Shown: positions 7,628 through 15,688 of the stretch, piece by piece
How the letters are laid out: every line of letters begins with the position of its first letter
How positions within the stretch are numbered: position 1 is the first letter of the stretch
DNA from: Verrucomicrobiales bacterium
GTDB taxonomy: Bacteria; Verrucomicrobiota; Verrucomicrobiia; Verrucomicrobiales; DEV007
Direction: 5' to 3'
NCBI GenBank assembly: GCA_029213005.1
Contig: JARGPI010000028.1
Span: forward strand, 1-64,000
DNA length: 64,000 nucleotides
The notes under the pieces: generated by a model
The model's database searches: none
The model's input: only the letters and a program-made list of their open reading frames with translations
Told to the model about the DNA's origin: nothing
Made by a program: the position numbers and the translations under genes

Positions 7628-9928
7628 TCAAAGTGACTCGACTTTAATCTTCGTCACTTTGTGCTCACCGGTTGCTTCGTCACGGGCTTTGACGAGATGA
7701 GTTCCCGGTTGCAAAATCAGCCAGTTACGTCCGCCGGTTTTCTCTATTTGCAGGGTCTCGCAGATCCACTCAATTTTAGGGTCCACCGAACCCTCGACAC
7801 GTAGTGGAAAGCGGCGTCCGCCGGAAGGCAGGTCGGGATCGATATAGGCAGTGGTTCCGTTGCGGGGGCTGGTGATTTCAAATCCGTCCGGCATTTGATC
7901 GATATCCAGCGCCGCGAATTTCTGGATCACGTTTCCGGGGCTGTCCCACCAGGCGGAATACTCCACTGGTAGGAGATTTTGTCCCTTCGCGTTGTAGAGA
8001 TCCCCGGAAGCGGTTGCCGGTAGGTTCCCTTCACGAAAAAATTCCTCTCTGGTCTTGGCGGGCGTAGCTGGCAATTCTCTATTTACCAGCTGGCCGTTCA
8101 ATTGATCGATCTGGCGGGTGATGATCCCTTCCGGTTTCGGATACCAGCTGGGCTCCGTCTTCTCGTGGAGGTGGGCGAGAACTTCGTGAAAAATGGGGCC
8201 CGCGCCGAGCGCACCGGTGAGTTCATCCGGCAGAGGGCGGTTGTCGAAGCGGCCCAGCCAGACTCCCACAGTAAACTCGGGTGTGAACCCCACCGTCCAA
8301 CTGTCCCGGAAATCGGTAGAGGTCCCCGTTTTAGCAGCGGCACGAAAGGGAAGGCGAAGCGGGGAGTGATACCCGAATGCCGGGGCTCTCGCTTCGTTGT
8401 CGGACAATATATCGGCCAAAATCCAGGCATCTTCCCGACTGTACAGGGTACGGTCTTCGACTGTACCCTGTACAGTGAAGCGATAGGGCTTCCATTTACC
8501 GAGGCGGGCGAGGCAGGCATAGGCGTTGGTCAACTCAAGGAGCCGCACTTCGGCATTCCCGATAGTGAGACCGAGGCCATAGCTGTCACCATTTCCCTGC
8601 AGACTGGTAAAACCAAGGTCCTGCTGCATGACGTAGTGAAGCTGCCGGGGGCCGCCGACTTGTTTCAGCAGTCGCACCGCCGGTATATTCAGGGAAGTGG
8701 CGAGGGCGCGTCTTATCGATACGGGGCCGTTGCAGCGACGGTCAAAATTCACCGGCTGATAGGCACCTGCCTCGCTCACATATTCCGTAGGGATATCGGG
8801 AATGATAGAGGCTGCGGTGAATCCTTTTTCCAGTCCCAGCATATAGGTAAAGGGCTTTAAGGTGGAGCCGGCGGAGCGTGGTTCCCAGGCGCCGTTGATC
8901 TGTCCGCTCTCAGAGCTGAAAAAGTCCCGGGAGCCAGTGAGGGCCAGGATTTCACCCGTCGGGTTATCGATCACAACGACGGCAGCATGCAGTTTGCTGT
9001 TCTCCCCGGTGAACTGGGTGGCGGTCAATTCTTTGAGCTGGCGATCCACGATTTCTTCAACCCGGGTCTGCAGCTCCAAATCCAGCGTGGTCGTCACCTG
9101 GTCTTGTTTCTCCGGATGATGGCGGAAATAGAGATCCACAAAATGGGGGGCTCGAAATTCATCATTCCGATTGGTATTCAGAACGAGGGCATCACGACGG
9201 GCGATGCTGTATTCTTCGTAACTGATGTATTCCTCATCGAGCATCCGTTTTAATACCCAAAGTTGCCGTTTCTTCGCTGCGGGAAAGTTGCGATAGGGGT
9301 TGAGGTAGGACGGGCGATTCGGTAGTCCGGCGAGGAAAGCCGATTCCGCGAGCGACAGGTCCGACACCGGCTTGGCAAAGTAACGGCGCGCCGCTATCCG
9401 GCAACCCGTGAGCTGATTGCCATAGGGTAGCCGGTTCAAATAGGCCGCCATGATCTGGGGCTTTTCGAGGGTGAACTCCAACTTTCTGGCTTTTGCGATT
9501 TCCAGCAGCTTGGTATCGAAAGTCCGGCTCCGGGCCGGGGAACTGATTTTGATCAACTGTTGAGTAATCGTCGAAGCGCCGGAGACAAATTTGCGTCGGG
9601 CCGCGGAGTCTCGTATCGCCCGGCAGATCCCGATAAAGTCGACACCGTGGTGGCGGAAAAACCGCTGGTCCTCAACCGCCACTGTCGCATTGATCAAATG
9701 CCGGGGCACTTCGTCGAGCCGGATAAAGCGATCCGCCTTCAAGCCGTCTTCGGTGAGGAAACGCCGCAAAGGGACACCGTTCCGATCCGTAAAAACGAGG
9801 CTTTTCTCCGGCGAGCCTTCTATATTATCCGGGAGAGGAAAAAGCAGAGGCACGAGGTATAGCAAAACACCCCATGCCAAAATTCCCCACCCGCAAATCG
9901 CGACGACCCTTTTTCGCCGTTTAACCAT
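7628..9928 (-). CDS. pbpC: Penicillin-binding protein 1C (bifunctional peptidoglycan synthase)
   Basis: 766 residues: membrane anchor (8-32), glycosyltransferase family 51 domain with catalytic Glu86 in EDQRFFRHHG, TITQQLIK and KARKLEFTLEK, then a transpeptidase domain with Ser355 in STLK, TSLN, and Lys533 in KTGTS. The C-terminal region (about 690-766) matches the PBP1C-specific BiPBP_C domain. PBP1C polymerises glycan strands and is commonly encoded with bacterial alpha-2-macroglobulin, as here (6 bp apart). Residues about 484-497 (FTVQGTVEDRTLYS) are encoded by a copy of the dispersed palindromic repeat, inserted in frame in a loop before KTG. All catalytic motifs remain, so the gene looks functional. 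Confidence 0.95.
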   Translation of the reverse strand: MVKRRKRVVAICGWGILAWGVLLYLVPLLFPLPDNIEGSPEKSLVFTDRNGVPLRRFLTEDGLKADRFIRLDEVPRHLINATVAVEDQRFFRHHGVDFIGICRAIRDSAARRKFVSGASTITQQLIKISSPARSRTFDTKLLEIAKARKLEFTLEKPQIMAAYLNRLPYGNQLTGCRIAARRYFAKPVSDLSLAESAFLAGLPNRPSYLNPYRNFPAAKKRQLWVLKRMLDEEYISYEEYSIARRDALVLNTNRNDEFRAPHFVDLYFRHHPEKQDQVTTTLDLELQTRVEEIVDRQLKELTATQFTGENSKLHAAVVVIDNPTGEILALTGSRDFFSSESGQINGAWEPRSAGSTLKPFTYMLGLEKGFTAASIIPDIPTEYVSEAGAYQPVNFDRRCNGPVSIRRALATSLNIPAVRLLKQVGGPRQLHYVMQQDLGFTSLQGNGDSYGLGLTIGNAEVRLLELTNAYACLARLGKWKPYRFTVQGTVEDRTLYSREDAWILADILSDNEARAPAFGYHSPLRLPFRAAAKTGTSTDFRDSWTVGFTPEFTVGVWLGRFDNRPLPDELTGALGAGPIFHEVLAHLHEKTEPSWYPKPEGIITRQIDQLNGQLVNRELPATPAKTREEFFREGNLPATASGDLYNAKGQNLLPVEYSAWWDSPGNVIQKFAALDIDQMPDGFEITSPRNGTTAYIDPDLPSGGRRFPLRVEGSVDPKIEWICETLQIEKTGGRNWLILQPGTHLVKARDEATGEHKVTKIKVESL
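8437..8478. repeat. Dispersed palindromic repeat, paired copies inside pbpC
   Basis: GACTGTACAGGGTACGGTC (8437-8455) and GACTGTACCCTGTACAGTG (8459-8477) form an 18-bp inverted pair with a TTC spacer and one G/A difference. The same unit occurs at 27593, 33027, 46626 and 56851. Here it lies inside a coding sequence and keeps the frame. Confidence 0.85.
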
Positions 9929-9934
9929 TATTTT

Positions 9935-12900
9935 TTATCGTGCCGCCACCTGTTGTTTCTGTCCGGTATCGAGGGTTCGGGACGACAGCGTTTGCGTCGC
10001 GCTCAAACCATATTTCTCAGGTGTATACATTGCTTCAATTTTCGCCGGAGGAGCAATACTGTCTCCTGCAGAAATAACACGGGTCAGATACTGAATTCGA
10101 TAGACTCCTTCTTTACGAATTGAATTGGCAAAGAACAGAGTGCGGTCTTTGCGAAGCTCACGGTGGTTTGTGTAGAGGTATTTAATCAACTCACCCTCAG
10201 CAGGTTTTTCTGTTTTTGCGCTTCTTGTTTTATGGGTTTTGAAGTCAGGATTGATCGCTTCGAGAATAGAAGGCAGCGGATCGTCAATGGCAAGGTAGTC
10301 ACTCTGCCCTTCGGGAACGGCTACCTCCAGTTTGACCTGAACGAGATCACCGACCATCAAATTATCAACCGGTTGTAGATTTCCTTCCATGTCGACTTTC
10401 CGGTACTCCCGGGTAATGCCGAAGCCGTGATTTTCAGCCTGCATCGGCATCAATTTCGGCTGCGTTGCGACCCGGATATTGGCATAGACTTTTCCGGACT
10501 GCTCTACCGTTAGCGGTATGGCCTGATTTCTGATATCTCTTTCGAAAGGAAACGTAATAATGCTGCCTTTCGGGGCGGCATCGAACTTCAGAGTCTCGGT
10601 GCGATCGCCGAAGGTGAGTGATACTTCGTTTTGAGCGAGGCTGGCTGATTCCGATTTGGATTGTTCGGCCAGTGCCATGAGTGGCCAGGCATTGGAATAG
10701 GTGCTGCCCCATCCCCGGCTTTCTTTTCGCAACGCCATCAGCTCATTGAGAATGGCATCCGCTTTTTCCGATCCAGGGCGGAATTGACTCCACGCCATCA
10801 GCTCGGTGGCTTTCAAGTAGGGTTTGCGATACCAGTTAACTTTCGATTCGACCTCGGTTGGTTCCTCCGTCAGAAGAATCTCGACCCTCTGGTCCGGCAC
10901 CGCTGCATCAGGGTTGGTTTCCATGATCGCGAGAGCCAGTAGAGATCTGGCCTCCGGTGGCAATTTGTCCCTTTTTCCGTAGAGTAGGTCCAGATAGGCC
11001 GGCTCCGGTTTTCCGGCAAGGGCTAAGGTATAGACCGAAAGGCATCGCTGAGACAAATCGTAGGGTTCCGTGATCTTTGCGGTATTTCGCAAACTGTTGG
11101 AGAGGTATTTCCATAGATCGTCGAGTCGATCACCGGGAAGCTCGATGTCAGTTTTCGAAGCGATCGCGAGGGCAAGGCCACCATAGGCGCTACCCCAGAG
11201 GATTGATTTCCGTTCTCCGGGCCAATAGCTGAGGCCACCATCTCTCGTCTGCATGGAGAGGAGGCGGGTCGTGCCTTTTTTGATCGCTTTTGATACATCT
11301 TTATCCGTCACCTTTAACGAAGGCAGGGCATTTTGCAGCGTGTTGGTGCTGAGCCACGGAAGGGTCGAAGAGGTCGTCTGCTCGACACAACCGTAGGGAT
11401 ACTTGAGAAGGTATTCCAGTGCATCGGTGGCTTCGATCATCCGCGAGTTCGAAAGCTCGATCTCCACTTTTCCATACCCATCGAGGAGACGGTCGTCCAC
11501 CTCGGAGAGAACGTTTTCAATATCTTTGCCATCCTGAACCGACAGGGATTTTGACGATTTCAGCAGGGGGAGGGGAAAGCGGACCGGAATCGTTGAAACG
11601 GTAGTGTCGACGAGTCTCTTTTCGGTAGTGGATTGAACTTTCCATTGCCAGGTGGCGTCACCGACTTTCGTCATCGCGGCTGGTAGGTGAAGGACTTCGG
11701 TCTGGCCGGGATCGATCGTCAATTCCCGGATTCGGATTTTAGCATCCTCCGGAAGGTTGCTCAGACTGGTGGGGATGACATCGCCCAACTGATTGACGAA
11801 GACTGCCTTGTCATCCAGCTCAACCCGGACTTCCAGTTGCTGCGCGCGGTTCGTGTTATTGTGCAGCACCGCCGTGAGATCCAGCTGATCGCTCAGGTTG
11901 CTGAAGGACGGGATAGCTGGCTCAATGATGAGTGGTTTATTTATCACCAGCGGCGCGTCGGAGGATCCAAAACGGTTTCCTTTGGCAACCACCGCCATGA
12001 GTCGGAAAGAAGTCAGATTGTCAGGAGCCGTGAACTCGCAGGTCACTTTGCCTGCTGCATCGGTGACCAGATCGGGTTTCCAGAGGGCAACGGCTTTGAA
12101 ATCGCGACGCACGCGGCTCAAGTTGCCGGTCTGTTGGTCCTCCATACCTCCGCCGCCGATGACGAATCCCTTATTACCGAACTCCCGTTCCAACGGGTTT
12201 TCGGGTAGCAAATCGGAAAGCGACTGCCCCATCATGACACTGAGAGGAAAGGTTTCGTTAAATACCGATACCGGGCTCGGGGTTTGGTATCCGGTCAAGC
12301 TGAGAATTCCTTCGTCGACGGCATAGATCGTGACTTCCGCCCCGGGAATGCCTGCGCCGTTTTCATCGGTGACGAGGGCCGCTACTTCGACCGGCTGCCC
12401 CGGGATGTAGTACTGCTCAGCGCCGGTATCCAGCGTGATATTCATTTCTCTACCCGGATCCGCGACGTCGAGTTGACAATAGCCCAGCCGGTAATCAGCT
12501 GAGGGATGCTTATGCGGGCTGTTCGCAGAGCCGCGAACGAGGAGGACGGAGGCAAACACGTTGGGCGCACAATCGGCCGTGATCGGTATATCAATCACCG
12601 TTTCATAGTCATTGATTTCGACGATGCGGGTGTCTTTGACATCACCTCGTTCCGTGGTGACGAGGGCATGTCCAAATACGGGAGACCTAACCAGAACCTT
12701 TGCGGTGTCGCCGACTTCGTATTTTTTCCGGTCGGGGATCAAATCAATAGCGACAACATCGTTCCAGGACCAGGCGGGTTCCTCTGCTCCGATGACGTGG
12801 AACCGTTCCCGCGTCAGCACCTTGCGGCCCTGGGCGTCGGTCGCTTCGAGGGTGATGAGGTAGTCGCCAGCTTCGTCAAATTTTAACTCATGGCTTTTCG

Positions 12901-15403
12901 CGCGGAGCAGGGAAGTTGCGGCGTCGGTTTCCGATTTGATTTCGACGGTTTCGGAATGCTTCAGATCGAGATGTTTCTCATTGCGATGGGTGATTTTGCC
13001 ATCGGATCCTTTTACCTTTACCGTGTTCCAGATTTCTTTCTCTACTTTGATGGCGGTGGAAACCGGTGCTTCATAAACTCCGCCTTTGGTATCGATATTC
13101 GCAATCACAAACGGAACCGAGTCGCCCGCACGGTGAATGCCTTCGGGTTTGCGGACTCCGATATAGAAATCTGAGCTGTGAACCGTGAAATTTGTCGAAC
13201 CGCTGATGGTTTGCTGATTCACATCGGTGACCTCAGCTCTCACAGATACATTGCGGGGTGCCGGAATCTCCGGATCCATGGGAATTTCGATCGCGATGTC
13301 GGTCGCGCCGTTTTGATTGAGGCGTAGTTCGTTGTTATTTGACTGGCCGTCAGATTTGATATCGCGGTCTCCAAAGCGGAACTCGGAAAAGGCCTCAAAA
13401 TGCGGGTACTGATTCCTCGAGTAGGTATTCCAGTTTACGATTGCCTTGGAGAGTGGTTTCCCCATGTAGTATTTTGCAGAAAGCGGAACTTGTACCAGCT
13501 CTTTTCCCACCACATCCTGCGCCGCCATTGCGACTTCGAAGGTGTTGACCCGATATTCCGCGACATTGAAGTAATGGTAACTGATCCGGTTCCACTGTTC
13601 GTCATCGCTCTCGGGATCGTTGAAATCGATTTTGATGGAGTGCGGACCTATTCCCAGTTCGGGAATTTTGATTTCATCATGAAAAGAACCGTTTTCTGAA
13701 AAGGTAACCGTTTTGTCGACAAGCTTGCGGCCTCGATCATCGGTCACGGTGAGGTGGGCAGGGTAAGCCTCTGCGGGGAGTAGTTTATCGCTGTCGATAC
13801 TGCGGGAGAGGCACTTCAGGTATACGGTTTCGCCGGGCTTATAGACATCGCGATCCGTGAAGATCAGGGTGCGGCGTTCACCGGTCGTAACCCCGGAATA
13901 GCGGTAGGGAATCCCGAAGCTCCAGAGGCCCACTTTTTCAAGTTCGCTGGAAAAGGGGATGACGTGTCGATCCGAGTCGTCAGACGCATCGAGCCATAGT
14001 TCTTTGTCTTTATAGAGATCTGATTTGAAGCGGACCACGCCAGCTGTATCAGTTTTTGCGACTGCGATCTCCTCGCTTTCATCGGAAACGATACGAACTG
14101 ATAAGTCTTTTTTCGGCGTGCCGTCCTTGATTGAGAAAGCGTAGATCAGGGTTTCTTTATCGGTTTGTTTCCATGCCATCGCGATGTCAGTAACCTGGAC
14201 CAGCGCGTGGGTTCCAAAAGAGACGCCGTGCTCGGTATCGGAGTCGCCGCTCACACTGACATAGTAGGCTCCAAAATCGGATTCGGGCTGGATCTGGTTC
14301 CAGTTCATGGAGAATTTCTCGGTGATATCGACATTGGCATTTCGTTCTCTCGCCATATCGTGAATTGTTTTCCCGGGCACCATGGAAAAGGGGATCGTTC
14401 TCTCGCCGCCGCTACCATTGTAGGCTTCGCCGTAGCCTTTGAGGGCAAAGATCAGATTGTCACCTTTGATTGCTTTCACCCGGGTCCGAATATTGCGGAG
14501 GTTCGCCATCTCCACTTCAAAACTGCGATGACCACTCGCGTTTTGGGTTTCGCTGAAGAGGGGGAGGCGGATGAAACCGCGGTTCGGGGAGAAGACGATG
14601 CTTTTGTCGACCTGTCGCACCAGGCTGGTATCATCATTCGCCAGAATTCCGGGTTTGATGCTCACTTCATAAGTTTTGTCATATTCGAAAGCTCCGTGGA
14701 GATTGAAGCCGTAGGTTTCCAGGTCAACTTTGAAGAAATCAGGCTGAGGGGAAATGGAGATCGACTGAGTCAGTTTTTCCTCATCCCAGCCGGCTCCCAG
14801 TTGGTATTTGTTGGTGGAAACATTGATCCACATCGCCTGGTCATAAGGGTTGACCGGAGTGATCGAATTAATCGCAAAAGCGCTGAGGTGACCGACCTGG
14901 AACGTTTCCGCCTTTTTAATCACATACGAATCCGAAAAGTCCCATAACCCGGCTTGGGAGCGGAGCATCCAGGTTTGGCCGGTTTGGAAGGGTTTGGTGG
15001 GCTCGACCATCACAAATCGGTTCTGGAGCGCCGGTATTTTATCCTGAGGCGTGTTGGGCTGGATCAGATAAGTGCCGTAACGGCGGATCTCCTCCAAAGA
15101 GGGGCGGTAACTTTTGAGCGGGATGGAAATGGATTGCCCTTCGATGTTGGTTTTATTAAAGAAGGAGAAGGACCTGGATACGGCATCAGCATCCACCTGA
15201 GCATTGAATCGCAGGAGGAGTTTTTGGTTGGGTTTCAGAGGCGTCCGCCCGCTAAAGCGCTGTGGGTACTGCGTGAATTCGAGAGATTTCGCACCGTCAA
15301 TTCTTTCGGCAAGCCGTTCCTTTGCCGGAAGAGAGATCGGCAGCAGGATGCCGATGAGGAGGATTGCAAGACTGCAATTCCAGAGTTGAGTGTTGGTTTT
15401 CAT
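9935..15403 (-). CDS. Bacterial alpha-2-macroglobulin (large, YfhM-type)
   Basis: 1822 residues from the ATG at 15403, chosen because a Sec signal peptide follows (MKTNTQLWNC, hydrophobic LAILLIGILLPISLPA, cleavage near A-KE). A TTG at 15472 would only add 23 unlikely residues. Macroglobulin beta domains fill the N-terminal two thirds; the thioester motif PYGCVEQ has Cys1339 intact, inside an alpha-helical thioester domain (about 1310-1600), and a receptor-type domain ends the protein. Bacterial A2Ms trap foreign proteases in the periplasm through the thioester and are thought to protect the cell when PBP1C repairs breached peptidoglycan. pbpC follows directly. No lipobox is seen, unlike E. 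coli YfhM, so it may be soluble in the periplasm. Confidence 0.93.
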   Translation of the reverse strand: MKTNTQLWNCSLAILLIGILLPISLPAKERLAERIDGAKSLEFTQYPQRFSGRTPLKPNQKLLLRFNAQVDADAVSRSFSFFNKTNIEGQSISIPLKSYRPSLEEIRRYGTYLIQPNTPQDKIPALQNRFVMVEPTKPFQTGQTWMLRSQAGLWDFSDSYVIKKAETFQVGHLSAFAINSITPVNPYDQAMWINVSTNKYQLGAGWDEEKLTQSISISPQPDFFKVDLETYGFNLHGAFEYDKTYEVSIKPGILANDDTSLVRQVDKSIVFSPNRGFIRLPLFSETQNASGHRSFEVEMANLRNIRTRVKAIKGDNLIFALKGYGEAYNGSGGERTIPFSMVPGKTIHDMARERNANVDITEKFSMNWNQIQPESDFGAYYVSVSGDSDTEHGVSFGTHALVQVTDIAMAWKQTDKETLIYAFSIKDGTPKKDLSVRIVSDESEEIAVAKTDTAGVVRFKSDLYKDKELWLDASDDSDRHVIPFSSELEKVGLWSFGIPYRYSGVTTGERRTLIFTDRDVYKPGETVYLKCLSRSIDSDKLLPAEAYPAHLTVTDDRGRKLVDKTVTFSENGSFHDEIKIPELGIGPHSIKIDFNDPESDDEQWNRISYHYFNVAEYRVNTFEVAMAAQDVVGKELVQVPLSAKYYMGKPLSKAIVNWNTYSRNQYPHFEAFSEFRFGDRDIKSDGQSNNNELRLNQNGATDIAIEIPMDPEIPAPRNVSVRAEVTDVNQQTISGSTNFTVHSSDFYIGVRKPEGIHRAGDSVPFVIANIDTKGGVYEAPVSTAIKVEKEIWNTVKVKGSDGKITHRNEKHLDLKHSETVEIKSETDAATSLLRAKSHELKFDEAGDYLITLEATDAQGRKVLTRERFHVIGAEEPAWSWNDVVAIDLIPDRKKYEVGDTAKVLVRSPVFGHALVTTERGDVKDTRIVEINDYETVIDIPITADCAPNVFASVLLVRGSANSPHKHPSADYRLGYCQLDVADPGREMNITLDTGAEQYYIPGQPVEVAALVTDENGAGIPGAEVTIYAVDEGILSLTGYQTPSPVSVFNETFPLSVMMGQSLSDLLPENPLEREFGNKGFVIGGGGMEDQQTGNLSRVRRDFKAVALWKPDLVTDAAGKVTCEFTAPDNLTSFRLMAVVAKGNRFGSSDAPLVINKPLIIEPAIPSFSNLSDQLDLTAVLHNNTNRAQQLEVRVELDDKAVFVNQLGDVIPTSLSNLPEDAKIRIRELTIDPGQTEVLHLPAAMTKVGDATWQWKVQSTTEKRLVDTTVSTIPVRFPLPLLKSSKSLSVQDGKDIENVLSEVDDRLLDGYGKVEIELSNSRMIEATDALEYLLKYPYGCVEQTTSSTLPWLSTNTLQNALPSLKVTDKDVSKAIKKGTTRLLSMQTRDGGLSYWPGERKSILWGSAYGGLALAIASKTDIELPGDRLDDLWKYLSNSLRNTAKITEPYDLSQRCLSVYTLALAGKPEPAYLDLLYGKRDKLPPEARSLLALAIMETNPDAAVPDQRVEILLTEEPTEVESKVNWYRKPYLKATELMAWSQFRPGSEKADAILNELMALRKESRGWGSTYSNAWPLMALAEQSKSESASLAQNEVSLTFGDRTETLKFDAAPKGSIITFPFERDIRNQAIPLTVEQSGKVYANIRVATQPKLMPMQAENHGFGITREYRKVDMEGNLQPVDNLMVGDLVQVKLEVAVPEGQSDYLAIDDPLPSILEAINPDFKTHKTRSAKTEKPAEGELIKYLYTNHRELRKDRTLFFANSIRKEGVYRIQYLTRVISAGDSIAPPAKIEAMYTPEKYGLSATQTLSSRTLDTGQKQQVAAR

Positions 15404-15688
15404 GATTTGTCGTTTTGTGATGGCTCGCCCCAAATTCCCCGGAAACCCGACAAAATTTTTGATAAGCTCCAAATTCTTATACGAACGGGCCTACCGAATC
15501 TTTCAGTCAAAATTGTAAAGGGGGCCTTTTAATCCCGATTTGATGCTATAAACACATAATCAGAGAGGTACGAAAAGCTTTGCGACGGGGCTTCAACAAA
15601 ATCCGAAAGATTCTGTCCGCTTTGGAAAATGTCTTTTATCGTAAGGTAAAATCAGCCCGTCAGTCGAAACAGGGGGCGTAGTTTCAAT

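Noticed and set aside
8102..8860. A 252-codon plus-strand frame inside pbpC
   Set aside because: It is antisense to a fully motif-supported pbpC and shows no domain of its own. It is open because of codon bias.
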